A stretch of 64,000 bases of DNA from NCBI GenBank assembly GCA_937901255.1, contig CALCHN010000042.1, forward strand, positions 161,492-225,491, in the 5' to 3' direction. The notes beneath the pieces were generated by a model, which was given only the letters and a program-made list of their open reading frames with translations, did no database searches and was not told the origin of the DNA. Positions 41,658 to 51,076 of the stretch are shown here, piece by piece. Both the position numbers and the translations under genes were made by a program. This stretch comes from an uncultured Flavobacteriales bacterium. Lineage in GTDB: Bacteria; Bacteroidota; Bacteroidia; Flavobacteriales_E; Vicingaceae. Numbering within the stretch: the stretch's first letter is position 1; each line of letters begins with the position of its first letter.

Positions 41658-44216
41658 TTACTGCTTTATAAACTTACCTACTATTGTATTATTGTTTTTA
41701 TCGGTAATCTTATAAATAAAGTTTCCTGATGGTAGATTTTCTGTATCGACAGAAGTTATAGAACTATTTATAATTTTAGTAGTAATTAAAACTCCAAAAA
41801 TGTTATAAACTTCTATTGTTCCTTCTGTTAAATTAGTTTCAAAATGGATAATGTTATTTGTAGGGTTAGGATAAGCATTTACAGCTATACTTGTTTTATA
41901 ATTTAAAGTTGAGATGTTGGTTATTGTTACATTTTTACAAGCACTAGTATCGCTGCAACCATTTTGGGAAACAACTACAGCAAAATCTCCTGAAGATGTT
42001 GGAGAATAAAAATTATTAGTTTCTCCAGAAATTGGAGTAAAAAGTTTGCAATCATACCATTGATAGGTCGCTCCTGTATGGTTGGAAAACAAGGTATCGT
42101 TTTGTAATGAAACAGAGGTGTCAATTACTGTTATCGTTAAATTGATGGTCATAACACTATCGCAACCAGTAGCAATTGAAGGAACAGTATCTAGGTAAGT
42201 TCCTGTTTGATAGTACATTTTTCCGGCAATGTAAATAGTATCGCCTTCACAAGCAATGGTGTTAATTGTTGAATCAACAGGTTGTATAATAGTAAGGATA
42301 GTAGTAACAATGCTGTCAGTATTATTGATGTTTGTTAAGGTATCCACGTAATTTCCAGTTGCTCCATAAGTGTTATTCCCAACCGTTACACTATCTCCTA
42401 AACACTCAGAAATTGTTTGTGTTGTACCAACACCTAAAAAGGCAAAAGTGTAGATAGAACCATTGCTTACTACGTTATTCGACTGTGCATTTCCAGCATT
42501 GTTAGCTGTACAAGCTCCATTAACAGTAGATGGCACATCATTCCATTCTGTTCCAGTCCATTCGGCTAATGATAAAATACTACAAGTAGTAATTCCACTT
42601 AAAGCAGCATCTTCCCAATGAAGTGTTACCTGAACATTATCGGTAGTATTAAATTTGTTAAATTCCCAATATTCTGTATTACTTACATTTGAAATTGGAG
42701 CATTAACAGGAGTAAGTGAACTGTACGGGTTATCAAAATATTCAGCAATAAATTCACTATTTACATTGGTTGGAGCAGAAATAGCTAACCTTCTCCAAAG
42801 GGTATCTTTACCAATAGGATAAATAAATGCATCATTTCCTATCTTTTTAAAAGGTCCATCAACAAAGCTAGAATCGCTTCCTATAGTTGAGGTAGCATTA
42901 TCTATTAATGTAATTAAATTGGTTGATGAGCTAATAAGTTTTCCGTTAGTAAGCGTTAAACTGTTATTTACCTGAATATTTTGGTTTAGCGTTACACCTG
43001 TAGAGGAATGATTAACCACTAAATCATAAAAATTTGTTGGTGATGACCCTGAAATTTGTTGAGCTGTAGTTCCTGTAAGGTTAACAGCGTTAGCATTATG
43101 AGTAAAAGTACCGTTATTGGTTATGTTTCCTTTAACATTTATACTAGTTGGAGCAACATGGTTTAAAGCAAAAGCAGAATTGATAGCTATACCATGAAAA
43201 TCGTAAACGCCTGCACCTTGTAAGATGGTATTATTATTAAAAGTAACGGTAGAAAAATATCCGTAAAATACCCCGGCATTATCCCAAGTAGTAGGCGTGT
43301 TAATAGAAAATGTAGAGGCTCCTATTTGTTCAATGGTATCTGTTAGTTGAATAGGTTGAATAAGGCTTCCATTAAATTGCACATTGGCAATTCCTGTAAT
43401 TAATAAATACATGTTTACTGTACTTCCTGCCATATTAATAATATCTCCGTTAATGGTTGCATTTCCTGATAATAAACGCATCATAGGGGTTCCACTACCG
43501 GGAGTAGCGCCAAACCAAAAAATATCTCCTGTAGTAAAATTACCTCCATCCATAAAAAAAGTAGGGGTATAGTTGCCCACTTCATTTTCAAATTCAGTTT
43601 CGTTACCAACGGTTACTGTTCCGTTAATTAATTGAAAAAAACTCGATTGGTTAGCGTTTCCATCTGCAATAGCTAGGGTTTCAGTAATAGAGATAGTTCC
43701 GCCTGTTACAATACATTGAGCACCTAACTCAACAATAAATCGTTGTCCTACATTAACATTTCCTCCAGTAATGCTAATGTTAGTATTATCCCCGGCAATA
43801 AATCGTTGGTCAACATTTAGTGTTCCACCGGAAATTATTGCTGCAGCACTTAGATCAACTATTAATCTGCCGCTATTTCCCGGACCAATATTTATAGTTC
43901 CTGATTGAATGGTTAAAGAAGAATTGGCGTCCAAAACTTCCATGTCTTCAGTTGTAGTTAAATTGGCTTGAACGGTAAGTTGTCCGCCATTTTGAATGGT
44001 AATATCATTTGGAGTAAATACAGAATTTACAGCAATAATTGGCATTGCAGCATTTCCAGTATAATTAGCAGGGTCAATTACTATGCTAGCTCCATTAAGG
44101 GGCCAATTTGACCAATTAGCAGAATTGTTCCAATCGGCATCCGCATTTCCAGTCCAATTTTGACCAAAAATAGTTGAAGATGCTACTAAAATAAGTGCGG
44201 TAAAAAGTGTTTTCAT
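41658..44216 (-). CDS. T9SS type A cargo with beta-helix and Ig-like repeats, 852 aa
   Basis: Signal peptide (cut after IFGQ), then WTGNADADWNNSANWSNWP and a right-handed beta-helix region rich in short repeated turns (about 40-330). Two copies of an Ig-like module (CLGDSVTVGNNTYGATGNYVDTL; CEGDTIYIAGKMYYQTGTYLDTV) follow, then a type A sorting domain (VNAYPNPTNNIIHFET). The repeats are distant cousins of those in the neighbouring 44288 gene. Surface-exposed or secreted; no enzyme motif is seen. Confidence 0.83.
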   Translation of the reverse strand: MKTLFTALILVASSTIFGQNWTGNADADWNNSANWSNWPLNGASIVIDPANYTGNAAMPIIAVNSVFTPNDITIQNGGQLTVQANLTTTEDMEVLDANSSLTIQSGTINIGPGNSGRLIVDLSAAAIISGGTLNVDQRFIAGDNTNISITGGNVNVGQRFIVELGAQCIVTGGTISITETLAIADGNANQSSFFQLINGTVTVGNETEFENEVGNYTPTFFMDGGNFTTGDIFWFGATPGSGTPMMRLLSGNATINGDIINMAGSTVNMYLLITGIANVQFNGSLIQPIQLTDTIEQIGASTFSINTPTTWDNAGVFYGYFSTVTFNNNTILQGAGVYDFHGIAINSAFALNHVAPTSINVKGNITNNGTFTHNANAVNLTGTTAQQISGSSPTNFYDLVVNHSSTGVTLNQNIQVNNSLTLTNGKLISSSTNLITLIDNATSTIGSDSSFVDGPFKKIGNDAFIYPIGKDTLWRRLAISAPTNVNSEFIAEYFDNPYSSLTPVNAPISNVSNTEYWEFNKFNTTDNVQVTLHWEDAALSGITTCSILSLAEWTGTEWNDVPSTVNGACTANNAGNAQSNNVVSNGSIYTFAFLGVGTTQTISECLGDSVTVGNNTYGATGNYVDTLTNINNTDSIVTTILTIIQPVDSTINTIACEGDTIYIAGKMYYQTGTYLDTVPSIATGCDSVMTINLTITVIDTSVSLQNDTLFSNHTGATYQWYDCKLFTPISGETNNFYSPTSSGDFAVVVSQNGCSDTSACKNVTITNISTLNYKTSIAVNAYPNPTNNIIHFETNLTEGTIEVYNIFGVLITTKIINSSITSVDTENLPSGNFIYKITDKNNNTIVGKFIKQ

Positions 44217-44287
44217 TAAAATTTAGTATAGGTTTGAATTGGCGAAGTTACAATAAATTAAATTCTCTAAATATAATAGATGAAACC

Positions 44288-46207
44288 TTACTGTTTAATC
44301 AGCTTAAACACTTTGTGTTGATTATCAATAATTACATTTACAAGATAAAATCCATTCGTCCATTTTGAAGCATCAATTATTACTTGATTGTTTGTAATAA
44401 CTTTGTTGTACATCATCTTTCCTTCTATACTTGTAACCAAAATTTGACTATCTTGAGTTTCTCCTAAATCTAAAGTAAATGTGTGTTGAGTTGGATTAGG
44501 AAATAAATTCATTTCATCAAAATTTACAACTTCTACAATTCCTACGTTTGTAGATGTTACCTGTATAGTCTTAATTCCTGTTGTTCTCATAACAGTAGTA
44601 GAATCACAAAACATAGAAGAGCAGCCAGTAATAGAATCAGTTATTGTTAAACATAAATTATAAACGCCAATAGAAGCGTAAATATGAGATGGATAAGCTT
44701 GTGTTGAAGTATTTCCATCTCCAAAGTCCCATAAATATTGTAGGTTATTTCCTATTGCTAAATTGGTTACTAATAAGTTTAAAGAATCATTAGGGTCAAT
44801 TACTTTTGTAAAATTGGATGTTAAAGATGTATCAACAGAAAGAATGATTTCTATAATACTGTCACATCCGTTTACTGTTTGTAAACTATTATAATATGTC
44901 CCTGGTGAGTTTTGATAAGTTCCACCAATTAAAATGCTGTCCCCTTGACAAATAGTATCAAAGTTATTGCTAAAATAGGTTGGAGTTACTGTTAAAGTAG
45001 TAGCAATAATACTATCACAACCGTTTACTGTTTGTAAACTATCATAATATGTCCCAGAAGTGCTTTGGTAAGTTCCAAAGATTAATAAACTATCTCCTTG
45101 GCAAATAGTATCATAGTTATTATTAAAATAGGTTGGAGTTACTGCTAAAGTAGTAGCAATAATACTATCACAACCGTTAATTGTTTGTAAACTATCGTAA
45201 TATGTTCCTAATGTGTTTTGGTAAACCCCACCTATTAAAATGCTGTCTCCTTGGCAAATGGTATCAAAGTTATTACTAAAATAGGTTGGAGTTACTGTTA
45301 AAGTAGTAGCAAGAATACTGTCGCAACCGTTTACTGTTTGTAAACTATCATAATAAGTTCCTGATGTGTTTTGATAAGTTCCAAATATTAAAGAACTGTC
45401 TCCTTGGCAGATAGTATCAAAGTTATTGCTAAAATAGGTTGGAGTTACTGTTAAAGTTGTGGCAAGAATACTGTCACAACCGTTAATTGTTTGTAAGCTA
45501 TCGTAATAAGTTCCTGCAACACTTTGATAAGCCCCACCAATTAAAATACTATCTCCTTGACAGATTGTATCATAATTATTACTAAAATAGGTTGGAGTTA
45601 CTGCTAAAGTAGTAGCAAGAATGCTATCGCAGCCGTTTACTGTTTGTAAACTGTCGTAATATGTCCCCGAAGTGCTTTGATAAGTTCCAAATATTAATGA
45701 GCTATCTCCCTGGCAAATGGTTAATGTATCGTGTAATTGTATATTGCTATTATTAATCAACAATGTACCTGTAGAAGCAGGGAGCATGCCACACATATCT
45801 TGAGCTATAACATCATTTGAATAAACGACATCAACCGAAAATGTTGAATTAGCAGGTATGCCTGTAAATTCATAAATCAACCAATCATTGTAAGTGTTTG
45901 CATCGTTGGGACAAAAACCGAAAGTTATTGGTGTTATTAAACAGTTTGGTAACGCATTTTTTGGTGTATTAGAAATAGTGTCAACAGGAAGTTTAGTAAC
46001 AGTGTTAGTAATGGATCCATAAGTTACGTTAAACGTCATTGCCACAGAAAGCAATGGTTCTGTGGAATTATGATGCCAATGCTCAACAAAAACTTTTACC
46101 GTTCCTGAACAATCAGTACAATATACCACCTGTACTGAATGAGCATAAACGCTTTTAAAAGTTATAATCAAAAAAACTATAAATAATAGATGTTTTAACT
46201 TTTTCAT
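44288..46207 (-). CDS. T9SS type A cargo with six 51-residue repeats and a PKD domain, 639 aa
   Basis: Signal peptide (about residues 1-23, start ATG 46207 at MKKLKH), an N-terminal domain, and six tandem 51-residue Ig-like repeats with the core TICQGDS-xLIxGxYQ-GTYYDSLQTxNGCDSI. A PKD domain follows (LWDFGDGNTST, about 510-545), then a type A sorting domain (FPNPTQHTFTLDL). Odd and even repeats form two subtypes (see the repeat entry). Such repeats form stalks on the cell surface. It probably heads the run of cargo, lipoprotein and DUF5723 genes to its left. Confidence 0.85.
   Translation of the reverse strand: MKKLKHLLFIVFLIITFKSVYAHSVQVVYCTDCSGTVKVFVEHWHHNSTEPLLSVAMTFNVTYGSITNTVTKLPVDTISNTPKNALPNCLITPITFGFCPNDANTYNDWLIYEFTGIPANSTFSVDVVYSNDVIAQDMCGMLPASTGTLLINNSNIQLHDTLTICQGDSSLIFGTYQSTSGTYYDSLQTVNGCDSILATTLAVTPTYFSNNYDTICQGDSILIGGAYQSVAGTYYDSLQTINGCDSILATTLTVTPTYFSNNFDTICQGDSSLIFGTYQNTSGTYYDSLQTVNGCDSILATTLTVTPTYFSNNFDTICQGDSILIGGVYQNTLGTYYDSLQTINGCDSIIATTLAVTPTYFNNNYDTICQGDSLLIFGTYQSTSGTYYDSLQTVNGCDSIIATTLTVTPTYFSNNFDTICQGDSILIGGTYQNSPGTYYNSLQTVNGCDSIIEIILSVDTSLTSNFTKVIDPNDSLNLLVTNLAIGNNLQYLWDFGDGNTSTQAYPSHIYASIGVYNLCLTITDSITGCSSMFCDSTTVMRTTGIKTIQVTSTNVGIVEVVNFDEMNLFPNPTQHTFTLDLGETQDSQILVTSIEGKMMYNKVITNNQVIIDASKWTNGFYLVNVIIDNQHKVFKLIKQ
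44860..45725 (-). repeat. Six 153-bp tandem repeats inside the T9SS cargo gene
   Basis: Each repeat encodes 51 residues. Numbered from the protein N-terminus, units 1, 3 and 5 carry LIFGTYQ and QTVNG, while units 2 and 4 carry ILIGGxYQ and QTING. Unit 6 has ILIGGTYQ but QTVNG. The array therefore grew by duplication of a 306-bp dimer. High DNA similarity makes length variation between strains likely. Confidence 0.85.
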
Positions 46208-46246
46208 TTTTTGATAAATTATTGTAAGTAGCAAATATACAACAAT

Positions 46247-47008
46247 TTATTTTCTATTAAAATAAAAACTATTCGCCTGAGCCAATGAAGTTACCACTAA
46301 ATCATTTATACAAAGATGTTGGGGAAGGGTAGCTGCAAAATAAATTAACGAGGCAATATCTTTTGCTGTCATAGGTTGATAGCCTTTGTAAACATTTTTG
46401 GCTTTTTCTTTATCTCCATGGAAACGAACTTCAGAAAATTCTGTTTCAGCAGCTCCAGGACAAATTTGTGTTACTTTAATTCCATGCTGCAATAAATCTA
46501 TACGCATGCTTTTGGAAATAGCATCAACAGCATGTTTGGTAGCACAATACACATTCCCGTTTAAATAAACTTCTTTTCCTGCTGTTGATCCAATGTTAAT
46601 GATATGTCCGGATTTATTTTCTATCATTAAAGGCATTATAGCTTTAGAGAGGTATAACAATCCCTTCACATTGGTATCTATCATTTTTTCCCAATCATCA
46701 ATCTCACCATCTTGAATTAGTCCAAAACCACTAGCCAAGCCTGCGTTATTTAACAACACATCAATATTTTTCCACGATTCAGCTAAAGATGATATGGCTT
46801 TTTCAACTGCTTTTTGGTCTCTAATATCAAAACAAAGTGGTAACACCTCAACACTATATTGCTCCGATAAAGTTTTGGCTATCTTTTGAAGCCTGTCTTC
46901 TCTTCTTCCAGTTAGTATTAAGTTGTAATTGTTTTTTGCAAAAAGTTCAGCTGTAGCCTTACCAAAACCACTTGTTGCTCCCGATATGAGTACTATTTTT
47001 TTTGTCAT
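46247..47008 (-). CDS. Short-chain dehydrogenase/reductase (YdfG-like)
   Basis: 253 aa classical SDR: the cofactor motif SGATSGFGKATAELF with Arg/Arg following the second strand (TGRREDRL, suggesting NADP), NNAGLA, the catalytic Ser in NIGSTAGKEV and Tyr/Lys in VYCATKH, and the ICPGAAETEF loop. Closest by pattern to YdfG-type 3-hydroxy-acid/serine dehydrogenases, although substrate assignment is not secure. A TACCTTTG -7 box lies upstream on the minus strand (47031-47038), so it has its own promoter. Confidence 0.87.
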   Translation of the reverse strand: MTKKIVLISGATSGFGKATAELFAKNNYNLILTGRREDRLQKIAKTLSEQYSVEVLPLCFDIRDQKAVEKAISSLAESWKNIDVLLNNAGLASGFGLIQDGEIDDWEKMIDTNVKGLLYLSKAIMPLMIENKSGHIINIGSTAGKEVYLNGNVYCATKHAVDAISKSMRIDLLQHGIKVTQICPGAAETEFSEVRFHGDKEKAKNVYKGYQPMTAKDIASLIYFAATLPQHLCINDLVVTSLAQANSFYFNRK

Positions 47009-47124
47009 AATATTATCAAATTGAAAGTGGCAAAGGTAATGATAGTTTAGTTTGTTACTTATTATTGATTTTCAACTTTATAGTTAAACAGATTATTTCT
47101 ACATCTTAAAATATAATTTTAATA

Positions 47125-47155
47125 TTTGCTATGTAACAAAATAATGTTAGTTTTG
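47125..47155 (+). promoter_or_regulatory. Consensus Bacteroidota promoter upstream of a leader ORF
   Basis: TTTG (47125-47128), exactly 19 bp, then TAGTTTTG (47148-47155), a perfect TTTG-N19-TAnnTTTG promoter. It points right and starts transcription about 10 bp before the small ORF at 47171. Confidence 0.7.
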
Positions 47156-47170
47156 CCACCTGAAATTCTT

Positions 47171-47287
47171 ATGAAGACACAATTAAATATCGCCAATATT
47201 TCTATTTTTCCCCAAAACTATTGGGGGCGAATGTGTCATTGTATGCCTATTATTTCAATTTTCCATCCCTGGACAATTAATAGGTAA
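47171..47287 (+). CDS. Small leader ORF with MCHCMP motif, 38 aa
   Basis: An ATG-started frame directly behind a consensus promoter encodes a 38-residue peptide. It begins MKTQLNIANISIFPQ and contains NYWGRMCHCMPIISIFHPW. Three Met and two Cys codons fall close together in the middle. It ends 88 bp before the PAS-SpoIIE gene. Possible roles are a Met/Cys-sensing leader peptide or an independent small protein. A small hairpin (TTGCT/AGCAA, 47293-47306) follows, but no clear attenuator. I cannot name the family. Confidence 0.45.
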   Translation: MKTQLNIANISIFPQNYWGRMCHCMPIISIFHPWTINR

Positions 47288-47375
47288 TACCACTTTGCTT
47301 TAGAGCAAAAAACAACAATCAACTTTTATTTTTTTATTTACAAGGTCAGTTTTCGACCAAAAAATTATATTCGTT

Positions 47376-48536
47376 ATGTCGTTAATCACAGACACTATAT
47401 TAGAACAGCTTAATAGTTTAATAGTTGTAGTAAATCAATCAGGAAACGTGGAATATGTTAGTCCATCAGCAAAAAGAATTTTAGGCTTTGAACCCACACA
47501 ATTATTAGGAGAAGGCTGGTGGAATTTAACCCGTGATGATGCTGAAGAAAGATTAAGCATTAAATCATTGGCACTAAAACAGCTTCAACAAGAATCTTTA
47601 ATAGAAATGGTTCCTTATGAACGCTTGCTAAAAACGGCAACAGGCGGAGATTGCTGGGTATTATGGAATATTTCTAAAAGTATTGATAATAAATTGGTTG
47701 GAATAGGGCACAACATTACGGACAGAAAAAAAGCAGAACAAGAATTGCTCGAAAAAAATGTTGAATTGTTGCAACACAATAAAGACATGTTGGATAGTAT
47801 TCAATATGCTGGAAGAATTCAAGAAGCGATATTACCTGATGTGCAGAAAATAAAAAACACTTTTCAGGATGCTTTTGTTTTATACCAACCAAAAGATGTG
47901 GTGAGTGGCGATTATTATTTTTTTTGTCAAAAAGAAAATAAAGCTATAGTGGTGGCGGTAGATTGTACCGGACACGGAGTTCCTGGGGCATTAATGAGTT
48001 TTATTGCCAATGGAATTTTAAAAGAAGTAATTATTAAAAAAGGATTGGAAGATCCTGCTGAAATTTTATATGCGTTAGATGAAGAGCTGTTTTTGGCTTT
48101 AAATAAAAACTCACAAAACGCTGTAACAAACGATGGAATGGACGTTTCTATAGGTGTTTATGATTTTACCGAGCAAAAATTTTCATATTCAGGAGCTTTT
48201 CGTCCATTATTGTTGGTGAGAGAAGGAAATATAATTGAGTTGGAAGCCAATCGCTACCCAATCGGTTTTTATGCTGATGTAGAAAAAAAGTTTGTTACTC
48301 AAACCATATCTATACAGCAAAATGATGTTTTTTATTATTTTACAGATGGTTATTGTGATCAGTTTGGAGGCGAACGAAAGAAAAAATTTAACCGAAAGCA
48401 ATTTAAAGAACTGTTGTTGGCTGCACAAACAATGGAAATGGAAGAACAAGAAGCTTATTTGCAATATGTATTGCTCAACTGGAGACAAGAAGAGCCTCAA
48501 GTGGACGATATTTTAGTAATGGGAATTAAGGTTTGA
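47376..48536 (+). CDS. PAS-domain SpoIIE-type protein phosphatase (PP2C)
   Basis: 386 aa: a PAS domain (about residues 8-115: GNVEYVSPSAKRILGFEP), a short coiled linker, then a SpoIIE/PP2C phosphatase domain (about 150-386). Its metal-binding acidic motifs are VVSGDYYFF and VAVDCTGHGVPGALMS, plus DGMDVSIGVYDF and FTDGYCDQFGG. Such enzymes dephosphorylate STAS-domain antagonists in partner switching; the RsbW-like ATPase at 7466 is a possible opposing kinase, though not linked. It lies downstream of a Met/Cys leader ORF, which is an unexpected combination. Confidence 0.9.
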   Translation: MSLITDTILEQLNSLIVVVNQSGNVEYVSPSAKRILGFEPTQLLGEGWWNLTRDDAEERLSIKSLALKQLQQESLIEMVPYERLLKTATGGDCWVLWNISKSIDNKLVGIGHNITDRKKAEQELLEKNVELLQHNKDMLDSIQYAGRIQEAILPDVQKIKNTFQDAFVLYQPKDVVSGDYYFFCQKENKAIVVAVDCTGHGVPGALMSFIANGILKEVIIKKGLEDPAEILYALDEELFLALNKNSQNAVTNDGMDVSIGVYDFTEQKFSYSGAFRPLLLVREGNIIELEANRYPIGFYADVEKKFVTQTISIQQNDVFYYFTDGYCDQFGGERKKKFNRKQFKELLLAAQTMEMEEQEAYLQYVLLNWRQEEPQVDDILVMGIKV

Positions 48537-48569
48537 AAAAGAGACTGACTATTTTTAATCAAGAAAAAT

Positions 48570-48577
48570 TATCTTTG
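48570..48577 (+). promoter_or_regulatory. Candidate -7 box TATCTTTG
   Basis: Matches TAnnTTTG 35 bp before the small membrane-protein gene at 48612. No TTTG is seen at the expected -33 position, so this is only a partial promoter match. Confidence 0.35.
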
Positions 48578-48611
48578 AAAAAAGATTAAGAAATATGAAA
48601 AAGACAATTAG

Positions 48612-48941
48612 ATGAAAAAATTTATATCTATACTAAGTTTATTAGTTGCTTTCTTTGATTTTTATATGGAGTTTATGCCTTTTATTAATCAAAAAATGAA
48701 TCCTGATCGTTTATATATAATCCTTATTGATTTTAATTCATATATAACCATTTGGATAAGTTTATTAATTCTAATGGGCTTATGTCTTTATTATTTAATA
48801 AAAACTAAAACAAGTTTGTATTTATTTATTATCACTTGTATTATCGGAATTATAGGTTGTTACATTCTAGGGGCTATTGATATTCTTTTATTTATTGCAC
48901 TATTATTATATTCATTTTTGTTTATTAGAATTAAGGTTTAG
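48612..48941 (+). CDS. Small four-helix membrane protein, 109 aa
   Basis: Four hydrophobic segments (about residues 3-20, 32-58, 63-80, 84-108) with very short loops, so an integral inner-membrane protein. The only charged loops are around residues 22-33 and 60-66. No family recognised. It may share a promoter box at 48570 and is followed by rlmB after 44 bp. Confidence 0.55.
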   Translation: MKKFISILSLLVAFFDFYMEFMPFINQKMNPDRLYIILIDFNSYITIWISLLILMGLCLYYLIKTKTSLYLFIITCIIGIIGCYILGAIDILLFIALLLYSFLFIRIKV

Positions 48942-48985
48942 AACATAATCGTTATGCATAACAAAAAATGAGTTAATTTTACCGC

Positions 48986-49723
48986 ATGAACAAAGAGGAA
49001 CATTTAATTTTTGGAATCCACCCTGTTATTGAAGCAATCAATTCAGGAAAGGAAATAGATAAGCTTTATATTCAGCAAGATATAAAAGGCTCTGGAATAA
49101 CAGAGTTGCGAAAAGCTATTAAACAACACAATGTTCCTTTTTCTCATGTACCTATTTTTAAACTTAATAAGCACGTTAAAGGCAATCATCAAGGTGTAAT
49201 TGCTTTTATTTCGCCCATTCCATTTTGTGATATAGAACAATTAGTACCTACTTTTTTTGAGAATGGAAAAATGCCTTTAATCTTAATTTTGGATAGAATA
49301 ACTGATGTAAGAAATTTAGGAGCTATTGCCAGAACGGCACATTGTGTTGGTGTTGATGCCATTGTAATTCCTAAAAGAGAATCGGCACAAATTAATGCTG
49401 ATGCCATGAAAACCTCAGCTGGAGCTTTAAATTACATTCCTGTTTGTAAGGTAGATAACTTAACAGATACGGTGTTGTTTTTACAAGCAAGCGGATTACA
49501 AGTGGTAGCATGTACCGAAAAAACTAATGATACCATTTATAACGTTGATTTTACAGGGCCATCAGCAATAATAATGGGTAATGAAGAAACCGGAATTGCC
49601 AACCAATTGCTAAAAGCTGCTGATGCTAAAGCTAAAATTCCAATGGTAAATGAAATAGCTTCATTAAATGTTTCTGTGGCTGCTGCGGTAATTATGTACG
49701 AAGCACTTAAACAAAGGATTTAA
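48986..49723 (+). CDS. rlmB: 23S rRNA (guanosine-2'-O-)-methyltransferase RlmB
   Basis: SpoU/TrmH-family methyltransferase of 245 aa. An N-terminal substrate-binding domain (about 1-75: LIFGIHPVIEAINSGKEIDKLYIQQ) is followed by the knotted catalytic domain. That domain has motif 1 LDRITDVRNLGAIARTAHC, motif 2 IIMGNEETGI and motif 3 IPMVNEIASLNVSVAAAVIMYEAL. It methylates the G2251 position in E. coli numbering. The last 4 bp overlap the convergent VWA-like gene, so there is no room for a terminator between them. Confidence 0.92.
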   Translation: MNKEEHLIFGIHPVIEAINSGKEIDKLYIQQDIKGSGITELRKAIKQHNVPFSHVPIFKLNKHVKGNHQGVIAFISPIPFCDIEQLVPTFFENGKMPLILILDRITDVRNLGAIARTAHCVGVDAIVIPKRESAQINADAMKTSAGALNYIPVCKVDNLTDTVLFLQASGLQVVACTEKTNDTIYNVDFTGPSAIIMGNEETGIANQLLKAADAKAKIPMVNEIASLNVSVAAAVIMYEALKQRI

Positions 49724-51009
49724 AGCACCTCTTTTTCTGCATAATAATAAATAAACACGCCATTTTTTAGCATGTAATCTCTGTTATTTATCGTAATAAT
49801 GTCGTTTTCTTGGAGTAAATGTAAATTGTTAATTTCTTCATGCTCAACATGAACAACTCCTTTGGTAATCCTTGCCAAATCTAAATATTGAGTATTGACA
49901 AAACTTTTTGCTCCACAAAGAAATACTTGTACCGGAACGGTTATTTTATCAATAAACTCATAATCTCTCATTTTTTCATAATTATCTGCAATAAGTACTA
50001 TGCTTTTAGTTTCAGGAAAATATTTTAATCCCAATAACATTGCCTCTACATCATTTTCTTTCGCTTCTCCACCTCCACTTCCACCAGCAGTACATTTGTT
50101 GAGCGATTTATTAATTTCTTCACTTTGCAAACTTTTAGCAACATAAATTCCTCCTGTTTCTAAGGGCAATTTTTTGTCTGAACTTTTTGCATCGCCATCA
50201 TTAAAAAATAAACAACCTTTTGCATTTACATTAGCGGTTTGCTCTTTTAACCAAATTATTACCTGACTATAAAATGGCATCATGCTCCCTGTAGCATCGG
50301 TTACAATAATAAAATCTTGTGTATTAGCTATCCGCTTAAAAGCATTTAATACGGTAGAATCTTTGTGTAAACTAGATAAATAAGGATTGGGAGGAGGTGG
50401 AGGATAAAAATCTATTTCTATTTTTTCACCCCAAATGGTATCATAAACATACCCATTATCCCATCGGGTTTTAATATGAAATGGTTTTGGAGTGGTATCG
50501 TTTTCTAACGAGTCTATTTTAGAAAAATTAGTCAGTAGGGTATTGATGTAGTCACTTTCCTCAATAATAAAATCTGGAGTAACAACAGGACGAAAAGTAA
50601 CCACAAAACCATGAAACATATTATTGCATTCTTCTCTGGAGTTTCCATCTGTCTGACTAATAAGCTCGTATTCCCATACTGGAAAATCAAACACTTCGGG
50701 AACTAATTTTTTAAGTTCCAACAAACGTTTTTTGTTCAGCTCAATTTGGTTAAATTTTTCCGATGTTCTATATTGCGTATAAATCAATTGAATTTTAATA
50801 ACAACTCTTTCTTGAAGCTGTTTCTTTTGCTCTTTATTTAAAATAATTTCTTTGGCAAAAGGCATTTCAATAAGCAATTGATCATTGTGAATAGTATTTC
50901 TGTTAAACGAGCCAATATGAATCACACTGCTTTTAGCGTAGTGATTTACATCAAATCCAACAACAGTTTGGAAGGTAATTAACAAGGTGAAAAGATAAAA
51001 AAATCGCAT
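49720..51009 (-). CDS. VWA-like exported protein of unknown function, 429 aa
   Basis: Signal peptide (ATG 51009, MRFFYLFTLLITFQTVVG), an N-terminal domain rich in charged helix, then a von Willebrand A-like domain from about residue 225 on. Its strand and metal motif are FIIVTDATGSMMPFYSQVIIWL, and later SIVLIADNYEKMRDYEFI. The MIDAS-type DxTxS is present. A Gly-rich GGSGGGEA turn lies before the later motif. The open frame extends to 51054, but the signal peptide sets the later start. Periplasmic or surface location is likely; no known partner. Confidence 0.7.
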   Translation of the reverse strand: MRFFYLFTLLITFQTVVGFDVNHYAKSSVIHIGSFNRNTIHNDQLLIEMPFAKEIILNKEQKKQLQERVVIKIQLIYTQYRTSEKFNQIELNKKRLLELKKLVPEVFDFPVWEYELISQTDGNSREECNNMFHGFVVTFRPVVTPDFIIEESDYINTLLTNFSKIDSLENDTTPKPFHIKTRWDNGYVYDTIWGEKIEIDFYPPPPPNPYLSSLHKDSTVLNAFKRIANTQDFIIVTDATGSMMPFYSQVIIWLKEQTANVNAKGCLFFNDGDAKSSDKKLPLETGGIYVAKSLQSEEINKSLNKCTAGGSGGGEAKENDVEAMLLGLKYFPETKSIVLIADNYEKMRDYEFIDKITVPVQVFLCGAKSFVNTQYLDLARITKGVVHVEHEEINNLHLLQENDIITINNRDYMLKNGVFIYYYAEKEVL

Positions 51010-51026
51010 ATAGTAACAGATATGAT

Positions 51027-51034
51027 TACTTTTG
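51027..51034 (+). promoter_or_regulatory. Candidate rsmA -7 box TACTTTTG
   Basis: A TAnnTTTG match 43 bp upstream of the rsmA TTG start, in the divergent intergenic region shared with the VWA-like gene. The -33 element is not clear. Confidence 0.4.
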
Positions 51035-51076
51035 CCAAAAGTACATAAACACATTAACCTACAAAACTAAAAATTA

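Noticed and set aside
44860..45725. Regular repeats that at first sight could be a CRISPR array.
   Set aside because: The 153-bp units keep one reading frame and encode Ig-like repeats; there are no unique spacers and no cas genes.
47130..47137. A single TATGTAAC upstream of the leader ORF as a sixth regulon site.
   Set aside because: It is unpaired and lies between the -33 and -7 boxes, 10 bp instead of 21 bp from the -7 box.
47009..47375. A SAM-type riboswitch in the leader before the SpoIIE phosphatase gene, suggested by the Met/Cys codons.
   Set aside because: I could not find the paired core or a strong terminator hairpin; only a 5-bp stem is present.
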